From Affinundibacterium baiyunense (GTDB lineage: Bacteria > Pseudomonadota > Gammaproteobacteria > Burkholderiales > Burkholderiaceae_D), in contig NZ_JAGSPM010000004.1 in the NCBI RefSeq assembly GCF_018139645.1, positions 1 through 64,000 on the forward strand: a stretch of 64,000 nt of DNA, read 5' to 3'. The notes under the pieces are model-generated. The model was given only the letters and a program-made list of their open reading frames with translations. It ran no database searches and was not told the DNA's origin. The stretch's first letter is position 1, and every line of letters starts with the position of its first letter. The position numbers and the translations under genes are program-made. This document shows positions 47,126 to 55,451 of this stretch, piece after piece.

Positions 47126-47479
47126 TTATTCAGCAAATTCAGTATCCATCGGCGAATACCAAGCATCTTTTAATACGCCAACTTGCACATCTTTAAATTC
47201 AGGACGTGCTGTCATCCATGCTTTTAATGCCTCGCGATCTTCATCGGTAGCGGAACCTGGACCAAAACTGCAAACGAAACCTGAAGTCAGCCAGCCACTC
47301 AATGCCAAGTCACGTGGCTCGATCACTTCTTCCAAGAATGTATGAATCAATTGCGCTTCTTCATCGGAAGACAATTCTTTAGTCAAATCAGCTTTGTACT
47401 CAAAACCAAATTCTTGAAATTCACCAACGTGCAATTTTTTACGTTGACGAGCATTACGGGATTTTTTTGATGGAATCAT
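47126..47479 (-). CDS. yggL: YggL family 50S ribosome-binding protein
   Basis: The 117-residue protein has SRNARQRKKLHVGEFQEFGF at the N terminus and WLTSGFVCSFGPGSATDEDR in the middle, the pattern of the YggL/DUF469 family. In E. coli YggL binds the 50S subunit and influences assembly. It is downstream of pip on the same strand by about 165 bases, with its own likely promoter. Confidence 0.92.
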   Translation of the reverse strand: MIPSKKSRNARQRKKLHVGEFQEFGFEYKADLTKELSSDEEAQLIHTFLEEVIEPRDLALSGWLTSGFVCSFGPGSATDEDREALKAWMTARPEFKDVQVGVLKDAWYSPMDTEFAE

Positions 47480-47644
47480 AATTTTCTTTTATTGAATTAA
47501 CATCCCTCACAACATGCGAGGAATCAACAGCTGCGCATTGTAAAGACTATGCCGAAACTACACAAACGCAAATTACCTTTCAATTATCTATAAGACCACG
47601 TTCTAGCTTTAAACTGCAGCAACTTATAAAAAAGTAAGGGAGTT

Positions 47645-48607
47645 TTATAAAAATTTTCCATGCAACTTAAATTGCTCGGTGGCGCGCACCAGTTCCTTTG
47701 CAATTCCCGGCTCCATTGCCGCATGGCCAGCGTCATTAATCATGTGCAATTGCGATCCAGGCCAAGCTTGATGCAAACGATAAGCTGACAATGGTGGACA
47801 AATCACATCGTAACGCCCCTGTACGATTACCGCAGGTAAATGTCGAATTGTATGAATATTTTTAACCAATTGGTCTTCATCCATAAACGCTGCATTTAAC
47901 ATATAGTGTGCTTCCAAGCGGCCGATTCCTAGACTAACTTCGTCAGATTCAAAGTCTTGTATCGCTTGCGCCTGCGGCTCTAAAAACAAACAAGATCCTT
48001 CATAGCGACTCCAATTGCGTGCCGCTTCTTTGTATATCGAAGGTTCTTCATCAAACAAACGCTTCACATAGGCTTGCAATAAATTGCCACGTTCAGAATG
48101 CGGCACCGCTTCAGCAAAGCGCTGATGCACTTCTGGATAGAAATGATTCATTCCATTAATGAACCAATCCACTTCCGCCTTAGTACACAAGAAGATGCCG
48201 CGCAAAACAAAGCCAAGACAGCGTGCTGGATGCTCTTCACCATAAGCAAGCGCAAGCGTCGAGCCCCATGATCCGCCAAACACCAACCACTGTTCGATAC
48301 CCAACATCGCGCGAATCTTTTCAATGTCTTCAATTAACAGTGCGGTTGTGTTGTTTCGATACTCACCTAATGGGATCGATTTTCCAGCACCGCGTTGATC
48401 GAACAATACAATACGATAATGTGCGGGATCGAAAAATCGTCGATGCATCGGCGAAGTGCCGCCGCCAGGACCACCGTGTAAGAATAAAACCGGCTGTCCA
48501 GCTGGATTACCACACTCTTCCCAATACAAAGTATGTATCGCATCCACTTCCAGCATCCCTTGACGATAAGGTTCAATCGGTGGATACATTAAGGTATTTT
48601 CTGACAT
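47645..48607 (-). CDS. pip: Prolyl aminopeptidase
   Basis: The 320-residue alpha/beta hydrolase removes N-terminal proline from peptides. The oxyanion region is FLHGGPGGGTSPMHRRFFD, the nucleophile is Ser113 in VFGGSWGSTLALAYG, and the acid/base residues fall in IVQGRYDVICPP and INDAGHAAMEPG. The ATG at 48607 (MSENTLMYPP) begins the family core; an upstream in-frame codon at 48664 would run into crcB. Confidence 0.94.
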   Translation of the reverse strand: MSENTLMYPPIEPYRQGMLEVDAIHTLYWEECGNPAGQPVLFLHGGPGGGTSPMHRRFFDPAHYRIVLFDQRGAGKSIPLGEYRNNTTALLIEDIEKIRAMLGIEQWLVFGGSWGSTLALAYGEEHPARCLGFVLRGIFLCTKAEVDWFINGMNHFYPEVHQRFAEAVPHSERGNLLQAYVKRLFDEEPSIYKEAARNWSRYEGSCLFLEPQAQAIQDFESDEVSLGIGRLEAHYMLNAAFMDEDQLVKNIHTIRHLPAVIVQGRYDVICPPLSAYRLHQAWPGSQLHMINDAGHAAMEPGIAKELVRATEQFKLHGKFL

Positions 48608-48639
48608 AATTTTTTCAATTTCAAATAAAGAAAACAGGT

Positions 48640-49026
48640 TTAAACCGATTGAAACAAGCGCCAACTAGCATAGCCTGCAAAGCAACAGAGTATAGAGCCA
48701 AGTAAATGCAAAGCACTATGCCCGAAAGCCCATAGCCATTCTCCTTTTTGCAGAAGTTCCATCGCCTCGGCAGAAAAACTAGAAAAGGTGGTTAAGCCAC
48801 CTAAAAATCCTGTGACGACAAACAGACGCCATTCAGGCGATAGTTGCGGATTGGCAGAAAAAAAACCAACACAAATACCAATCACATAAGCACCACCTAA
48901 ATTAGCAAGCAAGGTACCCAATGGTAAATTTACCTGCACAGAATTCAGAGTCAGACTCAGTACCCAACGCAAACATGCGCCAATCGCAGCGCCAGCACTA
49001 ACCGCAATAACCGACAATCCATTCAT
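48640..49026 (-). CDS. crcB: Fluoride ion channel CrcB/Fluc
   Basis: The 128-residue protein has four membrane segments and the conserved blocks GAAIGACLRWVLS, LPLGTLLANLGGAYVIG and VVTGFLGGLTTFSSFSAEAM, the last forming the fluoride pore. Fluc channels work as antiparallel dimers to export fluoride. No fluoride riboswitch is visible in the 18-base spacer after moaE, so it is probably read from the moe/moa transcript. Confidence 0.95.
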   Translation of the reverse strand: MNGLSVIAVSAGAAIGACLRWVLSLTLNSVQVNLPLGTLLANLGGAYVIGICVGFFSANPQLSPEWRLFVVTGFLGGLTTFSSFSAEAMELLQKGEWLWAFGHSALHLLGSILCCFAGYASWRLFQSV

Positions 49027-49044
49027 TGCTCTGATGCTCCCGGT

Positions 49045-49518
49045 TTATTTTTGCAATTCAGATGAGGACGCATTCCATTTGTGCTTAGCGACACTATCGG
49101 ACTCGCGTGCATCGACCCATCGTTCGCCTTCTGGAGTTGTTTCTTTCTTCCAAAACGGCGCCTCAGTTTTTAAGTAATCCATCATGAACTCACAAGCAGC
49201 AAAAGCTTCACCTCGATGCGCGCTAGCAGCTGCTACCATCACAATTTGATCTTTGGGTTGCAACACACCGACACGATGAATAATCAATACATCAAGCAGA
49301 TTCCATCGTTGTTGTGCTTGCTCAGCGATTGCCTGCAAGGATTTTTCTGTCATACCTGGATAATGCTCTAACTCCATCGCACTAACAGTTTGTCCATCAT
49401 TACGATCACGAACAAGTCCAACAAAATTGACCACCGCACCAATCGCTGGATTACTGGATCGCATGATCGCTAACTCATTGCTGACATCAAAGTCACTGGT
49501 CTGAACAGAAATTTTCAT
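49045..49518 (-). CDS. moaE: Molybdopterin synthase catalytic subunit
   Basis: MoaE, with MoaD, adds the dithiolene sulfurs to precursor Z to make molybdopterin. The 157-residue protein includes GAVVNFVGLVRDRNDG, IHRVGVLQPKDQIV and FMMDYLKTEAPFWKKE, the last with the catalytic Lys. The ATG at 49518 is chosen because it begins the family core and follows moaD by five bases; a much longer in-frame extension to 49650 overlaps moaD and is rejected. Confidence 0.95.
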   Translation of the reverse strand: MKISVQTSDFDVSNELAIMRSSNPAIGAVVNFVGLVRDRNDGQTVSAMELEHYPGMTEKSLQAIAEQAQQRWNLLDVLIIHRVGVLQPKDQIVMVAAASAHRGEAFAACEFMMDYLKTEAPFWKKETTPEGERWVDARESDSVAKHKWNASSSELQK

Positions 49519-49523
49519 CAAAG

Positions 49524-49781
49524 TCAGCCTCCAGTAACAGGCGGGAAAAATGCTAATTCTGCGCCATCTTGCAGCGTGACGTCGCCATTCAGCATTTGTT
49601 GATTGCACGCCATTCTCAAGGCCTTGTTCGGCGCTAAGACCTCTGCCCAAACCCCACCGCGTGATATTAGTAAATCACGAACCTGATGCGCACTGACGCT
49701 ATTGACATCAAGTTCTAATACTTCGCTTCCGCATCCTAATTTTTCTCGCACACTGGCAAAAAACTTCAACTGTATTTTCAT
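49524..49781 (-). CDS. moaD: Molybdopterin synthase sulfur carrier subunit
   Basis: The 85-residue ubiquitin-like protein ends in the required Gly-Gly (FFPPVTGG), which is adenylated and thiocarboxylated. It begins MKIQLKFFASVREKLG. It lies between moeA and moaE, which fits its role in the same complex as MoaE. Confidence 0.95.
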   Translation of the reverse strand: MKIQLKFFASVREKLGCGSEVLELDVNSVSAHQVRDLLISRGGVWAEVLAPNKALRMACNQQMLNGDVTLQDGAELAFFPPVTGG

Positions 49782-49869
49782 TTTATTTTTCTGTTCTAAT
49801 TTGATGTTTGATTCTCTATTTGATTCTATGTTTAATTTCAGTTTTTCTTTTCAATAACCTGAATGTGTC

Positions 49870-51165
49870 TCAATAGAGCAATCCATTAAATGGAATAAAT
49901 TTCACCATGTCGCCATGCGCCACCGTTTGCCCTGCAGCTAAATCAATTAAGCCATCGCCCCACACTGTCGATGTTAGTACACCAGAACTCTGATTTGAAA
50001 AAAGTGTTAGGCCACCTTCAGCGTTCATCTTCGCACGTAAAAACTCATTTCGCTTATCTGCTTTTTTCCATTCAAAATCAGCACGCATTAGGTAACTAAT
50101 CGGCGTAATGTTTTGTATCCCTTGCATACGTAAAATGAATGGACGCACAAAGAGTAAAAACGTCACGAAACTAGACACTGGATTGCCAGGCAATCCGAGG
50201 AAAAAAGCTGTGTTTGCCACTTGATTCATTTCTATTGGATTTACTTGTTCAACTTGATCAAGCTGAGCAACACGACGCACCTCGCCAAACGCGAGAGGTT
50301 TACCGGGTTTCACTGCAATCTGCCACATATTGATATTGCCTTCAGCCTCGACAGCAGGTCGAATATGATCTTCCTCACCGACCGACACACCGCCCGAAGT
50401 AATAATCAAATCATGTTGTTGTGCGGCCTCGCGCAAAGTCGCACGGGTAGCCGCCAAGTTGTCTGGAACGATACCGTAATCAGTTATTTGACAGCCTAAG
50501 TTTTGCAATAAGCCAGTGAGTAAAAATCGATTGGAGTTATAAATTGAACCCGGTTTTAAAGGCTCACCCGGCATCGTCAGCTCATCACCAGTAAAAAAAA
50601 CCGCTACGCGTAAAGCGCGTAACACAGGCAATGTTGCTAAGCCTACCGATGCCGCCAAGCCAAGTTCCTGCGGCCGCAAACGCGTACCGGCTGGCAGAAT
50701 TTCTGCCCCCTGCTGAATATCTTCACCTTGCCTGCGTATCCACTCGCCTGGTTTTACTTGGTGACGAATAGTCACAAAAGTCTGCTGATCTTGCCCATCG
50801 TTGAAGTTTTCAACTTCACATTGTTCTTGCATCACCACCGCATCAGCGCCAGCAGGAATGAAAGCGCCAGTAAAAATACGCGCTGCTGTTCCAGGTTCCA
50901 AAGTCTGGCCGACCACACCCGCAGGTATACGTTGCGACACTCTTAAACGCGCGCAGCCACTTTCACAATCTGCCGCGCGCACTGCGTAGCCGTCCATTTG
51001 TGTATTGTCCATCGGTGGCGCATACAAGGACGAACGCTGCGCTTGCGCCAGCACGCGACCATTCGCTGCTAATGTTGAAACCTGCTCGATTTCTTGAATT
51101 GGACGCACTGCTTGCAATAAAGTTTGCAGCGCTTGTGCGACACTTAACATCGGTTTCTTTTCCAT
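49870..51165 (-). CDS. moeA: Molybdopterin molybdenumtransferase
   Basis: MoeA inserts molybdate into adenylylated molybdopterin. The 431-residue protein has the domain blocks MDNTQMDGYAVRAADC-type (PMDNTQMDGYAVR), RIFTGAFIPAGADAVVMQEQ, YNSNRFLLTGLL, TSGGVSVGEEDHI and FFLGLPGNPVSSFVTF. It starts the moeA-moaD-moaE run; moaA, moaB and moaC are not present in the window. Confidence 0.95.
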   Translation of the reverse strand: MEKKPMLSVAQALQTLLQAVRPIQEIEQVSTLAANGRVLAQAQRSSLYAPPMDNTQMDGYAVRAADCESGCARLRVSQRIPAGVVGQTLEPGTAARIFTGAFIPAGADAVVMQEQCEVENFNDGQDQQTFVTIRHQVKPGEWIRRQGEDIQQGAEILPAGTRLRPQELGLAASVGLATLPVLRALRVAVFFTGDELTMPGEPLKPGSIYNSNRFLLTGLLQNLGCQITDYGIVPDNLAATRATLREAAQQHDLIITSGGVSVGEEDHIRPAVEAEGNINMWQIAVKPGKPLAFGEVRRVAQLDQVEQVNPIEMNQVANTAFFLGLPGNPVSSFVTFLLFVRPFILRMQGIQNITPISYLMRADFEWKKADKRNEFLRAKMNAEGGLTLFSNQSSGVLTSTVWGDGLIDLAAGQTVAHGDMVKFIPFNGLLY

Positions 51166-51576
51166 TCTTATTTTTTCTTTATCATGAATTAGTTACTGTC
51201 TAGTTTAACACTCTAGATTGCTGCCCTATTGAAGTGTACAAGCATATATCAAACACACTTGATACAAGTCTAATCACGGATACCCGATAACAAAATTGCC
51301 TCAGTACTGCAATTTGCATCATAACAGAGCAAGTTTTGCATTTAATTAAACCAAACCTAGGCCAAATAGGGAATAATGAATCGTCGAAAAAATCAGCAAT
51401 CGTTTTCGAGAGTTTATTCACATTCGAATGCCAAACATAAATTGGAAAAAATGCATAGGCTAGACCTTGAACTGCGTCACTCCCCCATTTTTGGCTCCAG
51501 AGCGTCTCTCAATTTCTCATTGAATAAGCTGAAAGTTATTTACGCAATACCACATCAACCCAAGGACAATTTAATC
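51166..51576. other. Gene-free gap upstream of the 68-residue protein gene
   Basis: The 411 bases between moeA and the small gene at 51577 contain an in-frame extension of that gene back to 51376, but its predicted residues lack family character and no ribosome-binding site precedes 51376. Only divergent promoters are expected here. Confidence 0.5.
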
Positions 51577-51783
51577 ATGGCAAAGAAAAACGAAGAATTA
51601 GATGAAGAGACGCTGGCGGTAATTCAATGGTGCATAGAAGTCGAAGGCTATCTTGTAAAGGGCGGCGCTACTCAAGCTCAAGCGCAAGAATTTATCGAAG
51701 AAGAAATTGAATTTTTAACCGATCAATTCTATGACGGATTAACTCCCGAAGAAGCTGCAAAAATTGCCCTAAGCGATGAATAA
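51577..51783 (+). CDS. Small acidic protein of unknown function
   Basis: The 68-residue protein begins MAKKNEELDEETLAVIQWCI and is strongly acidic and helical, without signal or membrane segment. The ATG at 51577 follows AAGGACAAT at good spacing and is preferred over the in-frame ATG at 51376. It is followed 81 bases later by the M24 peptidase gene. I do not recognise the family. Confidence 0.7.
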   Translation: MAKKNEELDEETLAVIQWCIEVEGYLVKGGATQAQAQEFIEEEIEFLTDQFYDGLTPEEAAKIALSDE

Positions 51784-51864
51784 GGACATTGACTAAATGG
51801 AACTTGGCGATAAACAAGCGGTCACAAGATCGTCGTTAAAACTACGAAATACTTGGGAGAGCGT

Positions 51865-53217
51865 ATGAAAAAAACACTAATTGCCTGTGCGTTTGCAGGT
51901 ATCTTCAGTTTGTGGCAATGCATACCAGCACAAGCGCAAATTTTGTCTATACGTGAACAAGCGCGCGTGATTGATGAAAACTTAGCCGACCGCTTTGAAA
52001 ACTTATTACCAGGTATGATGCAAGAAACTGGCATCGATATGTGGATCGTAATCTCGCGCGAATATAACGAAGATCCCGTCCTCAAGACCATGCTGCCTGC
52101 GGAATGGCTAAACGCAAGGCGCCGTACAATTTTAGTGTTTTACCATAACCCACAAACGCGGACAGTGGAGCGTCTTGCAGTTGCGCGCTATGACTTCGGA
52201 AAAAATATTAAAGCGGCATGGGACACACAAAAACATCCTGACCAATGGGACGCCTTAGTTAACATTATCAAGCAAAGAAATCCACAAAAGATCGGCATTA
52301 ATACCTCAATGCATTTTGGCCATGCTGATGGCTTAGATTACACCGAGCACCAAGAGTTGATGCAAAAACTACCAACTGAGTTTAAGTCGCGTACTGTGTC
52401 AGCGGAGCCCTTAGCGATTCGTTGGTTAGAAACACGCACTGCACGTGAGATGCAATTCTATCCACAACTGATTAACGCCACCCACAAAATTATTGAAGAA
52501 GGCTTCTCTGAAAAAGTCATCACACCGGGTATCACAACAAGCGAAGATGTAGTCTGGTGGTTCCGTCAAAAAATTCGAGATTTAGGATACGATACTTGGT
52601 TCCATCCCACCGTAGATATCCAACGAGTTGATCCTAAAACCGAAGGTGCTGAACGTAGCTTTGCAATCAAACCAAAAGCGGATGTGATTTTGCCAGGTGA
52701 TTTAATCCACGTTGATATCGGCATCACCTATTTACGTCTGCACACCGATATACAACAACATGCCTACATTTTAAAACCAGGCGAGACAGAAATACCGACT
52801 TCCATCCAACAAGCGTTTAGCAAAGCGAATCGTCTACAAGATATTTTGACGACGCAATTCAAACTGGGAAAGACAGGTAATCAAATTTTAGCTGGGGCGC
52901 TCGCACAAGCGAAGAAAGAGGATATCGCTGCAAGTATTTATTCGCATCCAATTGGCTACCACGGCCATGCCGCAGGACCCGCCATTGGTATGTGGGATAA
53001 CCAAGGAAATGTCGTTGGCACTGGCGATCAAGCGCTCCGAAAAAATACAGCCTACTCAATTGAACTAAATGCGAGCAGCATGATTCCAGAATGGAAGAAA
53101 ACGATCCGCATTATGCTAGAAGAAAATGCGTTTTTTGATGGCGAAACAGTGCGGTATATTAATGGACGACAAAAGAAAATTTATCCGATTCCTAGACCAT
53201 CTTCCTACAATCAATAA
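51865..53217 (+). CDS. Exported M24 family metallopeptidase (Xaa-Pro aminopeptidase-like)
   Basis: The 450-residue protein has a signal peptide (MKKTLIACAFAGIFSLWQCIPAQAQ) and a pita-bread metallopeptidase fold. Candidate metal ligands are Asp in LIHVDIGITYL, Asp in RLHTDIQQH, His in YSHPIGYHGH, Glu in YSIELNA and Glu in IMLEENAF. It probably acts in the periplasm on proline-containing peptides. The ATG at 51865 follows GGGAGAG. A weak terminator follows at 53282. Confidence 0.9.
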   Translation: MKKTLIACAFAGIFSLWQCIPAQAQILSIREQARVIDENLADRFENLLPGMMQETGIDMWIVISREYNEDPVLKTMLPAEWLNARRRTILVFYHNPQTRTVERLAVARYDFGKNIKAAWDTQKHPDQWDALVNIIKQRNPQKIGINTSMHFGHADGLDYTEHQELMQKLPTEFKSRTVSAEPLAIRWLETRTAREMQFYPQLINATHKIIEEGFSEKVITPGITTSEDVVWWFRQKIRDLGYDTWFHPTVDIQRVDPKTEGAERSFAIKPKADVILPGDLIHVDIGITYLRLHTDIQQHAYILKPGETEIPTSIQQAFSKANRLQDILTTQFKLGKTGNQILAGALAQAKKEDIAASIYSHPIGYHGHAAGPAIGMWDNQGNVVGTGDQALRKNTAYSIELNASSMIPEWKKTIRIMLEENAFFDGETVRYINGRQKKIYPIPRPSSYNQ

Positions 53218-53281
53218 AGTAAATCGCCTGCGGGGATAGATCAAAACATACATTGAGATCGCCGAAGCAGTTAACAAACGA

Positions 53282-53316
53282 AACGCCACTCATATAAATG
53301 CAGTGACGTTTTTTTG
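53282..53316 (+). terminator. Intrinsic terminator after the M24 peptidase gene
   Basis: AAACGCCACT pairs with AGTGACGTTT with one mismatch around an 11-base loop, and seven T follow on the plus strand. Confidence 0.65.
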
Positions 53317-53357
53317 TTTAGTTAGGAGCATCGCACTGATGCCTAGGAAGTGCAGAC

Positions 53358-53705
53358 TTAGCGATCTTCACGACGATAAGTGATGTGCTCAACGCGAACC
53401 AATTGTGCGTCTTCCGCCTCTTTATACGACCATTGTCTAGGCTTAAATTCTGAAGCTGTTTGCTGACGGCTACGATTACTCGAGGTGACCACGATCAAAA
53501 ACAGTTTCACCAGCATAAAGATCACGAACAAACTCAAAATTAACGGTATCAAGGTGATCAGTAGCGCTAAGCCTATGCACAATACTAAGATTCGTGGCAA
53601 TGGTGTACGCAGTAATGCTTGTCCAGCTTTATTGCCGACTGTGCGTAGCTCTTGCCACGCTTGGCGTAAAACTGAGTACATGTACTGTTTATTTGAATTT
53701 TTCAT
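53358..53705 (-). CDS. Small inner-membrane protein of unknown function
   Basis: The 115-residue protein has a basic N terminus, one long or two short hydrophobic segments at about residues 37-75 (ILVLCIGLALLITLIPLILS and following), and a polar basic tail ending ITYRREDR. There is no signal cleavage site. It is not recognised. It lies on the minus strand, converging with the M24 gene. Confidence 0.6.
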   Translation of the reverse strand: MKNSNKQYMYSVLRQAWQELRTVGNKAGQALLRTPLPRILVLCIGLALLITLIPLILSLFVIFMLVKLFLIVVTSSNRSRQQTASEFKPRQWSYKEAEDAQLVRVEHITYRREDR

Positions 53706-54060
53706 TTTTCATCCTTGAATTAAACAATCTGAAAGCACCGTCACTGTAAAACAAAGTATCAATTCTTGTTCCAGCTTTCCGACCAAATTGCATTTTTGAG
53801 GAATGAATGGCTGAGTGCTTGGGGTAGATGGATTATCAAGGCCAGTCATAGAAAAGCCTACGGTAAAAAAATTCAAAAATCGCCATACGACTAAATCACC
53901 ACCAATCTTCAAGGTCAGCAAAGACAAACTCAGTCTTAATACCGGTGTTTCGGTACTTGAGCTAGCATTTTTCGCATTTCATCGCATAGCGATGGCAACC
54001 AGATGTAAGGACATTTAAAGTTTCATCATCTTCAATAACACACCTATTTTAGGAGCCAAT
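53706..54060. other. Gene-free gap between two small genes
   Basis: The 355 bases contain no convincing gene; short frames on both strands lack family features. A CATCGC/GCGATG dyad lies around 53979-53993. The AGGAGCC at 54052 is the ribosome-binding site of the next gene. Confidence 0.5.
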
Positions 54061-54321
54061 ATGCTTCACTCACAAAAAGCCCGCATCTTCTTTAGTACAT
54101 TAATCCTAACGACTCTTGCATCAGGCAATTGCCTCGCTCAACAATTAGTCAGTACGCAGACACAAACCGTCACCATTCAAGCGAAACGTCTTAGCGCACA
54201 AGAAAAAACAACATATGACCAACAGCAGATGAACCTGCAAGCACAACAAGTCATTGTCACCGCAAAACGCTTGAGTGCCGCAGAAAAGCTTGCTTATGAC
54301 AAAAATCAAGCTCAACAATAG
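54061..54321 (+). CDS. Small secreted protein with a duplicated AKRLSA motif
   Basis: The 86-residue protein has a signal sequence (about 1-27, ending near CLAQQ). The mature part contains two copies, 27 residues apart, of a block with consensus V-x-A-K-R-L-S-A-x-E-K-x-x-Y-D (residues 37-53 and 64-80). The spacer is rich in Gln. The duplication is visible in the protein but diverged in the DNA, so it is old. AGGAGCC before the start is a good ribosome-binding site. The family is not recognised. Confidence 0.7.
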   Translation: MLHSQKARIFFSTLILTTLASGNCLAQQLVSTQTQTVTIQAKRLSAQEKTTYDQQQMNLQAQQVIVTAKRLSAAEKLAYDKNQAQQ

Positions 54322-54443
54322 CAATTAAAAATTTTCAAAAATATAAATAACTGATACAAATCTATTACAAATTGTTTGACGCTTAAAGCAAAAATTGATT
54401 TACACTTCCCGCTTCACTGCCATTGAATTGGAGTTTGACTATC

Positions 54444-54725
54444 ATGAATACACAACAATTTTCACTCGGTATTGCTCTCATCGCATTCGTCGGGATCGCA
54501 CAAAGCCAAGAATTCGTGGTGGTACCAACTCAGTCAAATCCGCCGCCAACTTGTCAGGAAAATTGCCCGCCAGAGCAAGCAATGCAGATTGATCGCGGTG
54601 GCATGGACAAAGCATCTGTGCATTTGCAAATTCTGCAACAGACTTCACAAAAGTTCATTGAACCTTCCGCGTCAAAGAAAAACAATAACGACGATAAAAA
54701 GACACCGAATAAGTCTCAAGACTAA
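54444..54725 (+). CDS. Small exported protein of unknown function
   Basis: The 93-residue protein starts MNTQQFSLGIALIAFVGIAQS, a signal peptide. The mature part has a Pro/Cys motif (PPPTCQENCPPEQ), a helical piece (ASVHLQILQQTSQKFIE) and an Asn/Lys-rich tail. The ATG at 54444 is used because a signal peptide begins there; an upstream in-frame ATG at 54423 is less suitable. A strong terminator follows. It is not recognised. Confidence 0.65.
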   Translation: MNTQQFSLGIALIAFVGIAQSQEFVVVPTQSNPPPTCQENCPPEQAMQIDRGGMDKASVHLQILQQTSQKFIEPSASKKNNNDDKKTPNKSQD

Positions 54726-54766
54726 TTGTTGCGGTGGATTGAATCCACGCTTTATGTAGCGTCAAG

Positions 54767-54794
54767 AAGGCCTGTGTTAGCACAGGTCTTTTTT
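54767..54794 (+). terminator. Intrinsic terminator after the 93-residue exported protein
   Basis: AAGGCCTGTG pairs with CACAGGTCTT (one G-U pair) around a 4-base loop, followed by a T-run. A second, short hairpin GTGGATT-G-AATCCAC lies just upstream at 54734-54748. Confidence 0.8.
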
Positions 54795-54819
54795 ATTTTC
54801 CAACGCTAAATTCCTGAAT

Positions 54820-55266
54820 CTAGATCGAAGAGCGATCAATCCGCTTACTTAGGATAATCGAAGTCGAAGTTTGTCTTACTCCCTCCAAACTACCGATCTG
54901 GTCTAACAATTTATCAAGCACTTCTGTACTTGCGCAACGCAAAGTCAACATGTAGTCAATTGCGCCACTCACAGCACTTAGGCTTTCAACTTCAGGCAAT
55001 TGCTGCAAAAATTTAATTAAGGAATTGGCAAATTTAGCGTCAATTGACAATCCTACATAAGCCCGCACAGCAGGCTGATACATAGAAGCATTAAGTTTCA
55101 AACCATATCCCGCAATCACTTGACGCTTCTCTAGTGCAGCGATTCTTGCAATCACCGTAGTACGCGCAATTCCCACCAATTTAGCGATCGTCGTGACGGG
55201 CAAACGTGCATCGTCCATCAACAAAGCTAAGATCTTATTATCAATTTCATCAAGCACTGGTTTCAT
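54820..55266 (-). CDS. Lrp/AsnC family transcriptional regulator
   Basis: The 148-residue protein has the N-terminal AsnC-type winged helix (LDEIDNKILALLMDDARLPV, then TIAKLVGIARTTVIARI) and a C-terminal RAM ligand-binding domain (about 65-145). It is divergent from the saccharopine-dehydrogenase-like gene with a 9-bp dyad between them, so it probably regulates that gene in response to an amino acid, plausibly lysine; the effector is inferred. Confidence 0.93.
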   Translation of the reverse strand: MKPVLDEIDNKILALLMDDARLPVTTIAKLVGIARTTVIARIAALEKRQVIAGYGLKLNASMYQPAVRAYVGLSIDAKFANSLIKFLQQLPEVESLSAVSGAIDYMLTLRCASTEVLDKLLDQIGSLEGVRQTSTSIILSKRIDRSSI

Positions 55267-55310
55267 TATTTACCTTTGGCTATCCATGCATTTCGACATA
55301 AAGAAAATCT

Positions 55311-55351
55311 TTATCGTCAATTTGTATTATTAATTGGCATTATGACGATAA
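55311..55351. promoter_or_regulatory. Candidate Lrp-type operator between divergent genes
   Basis: TTATCGTCA (55311-55319) and TGACGATAA (55343-55351) are perfect 9-base inverted repeats separated by a 23-base A/T-rich spacer. They lie between an Lrp-type regulator and a metabolic gene. The arrangement fits an operator, but no binding data exist here. Confidence 0.5.
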
Positions 55352-55451
55352 TTTAGTCGCTATTATCTGACATTTCTTGCCTCTATACTATTTCTATTGC
55401 AAACAAAGATAAGCAAACGCGTTTTATCTTTCATTTTATCTGGAGACGATT

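Noticed and set aside
49519-49650. N-terminal extension of moaE
   Set aside because: It overlaps moaD almost entirely in another frame and adds an Arg/Trp-rich stretch not found in MoaE.
51376-51576. Long form of the 68-residue protein starting at 51376
   Set aside because: The extra 67 residues look non-coding and the internal ATG has a better ribosome-binding site.
53709-54018. Short frames on both strands in the gap before the duplicated-motif gene
   Set aside because: No start signals, no family character, and the two frames are mirror images over much of their length.
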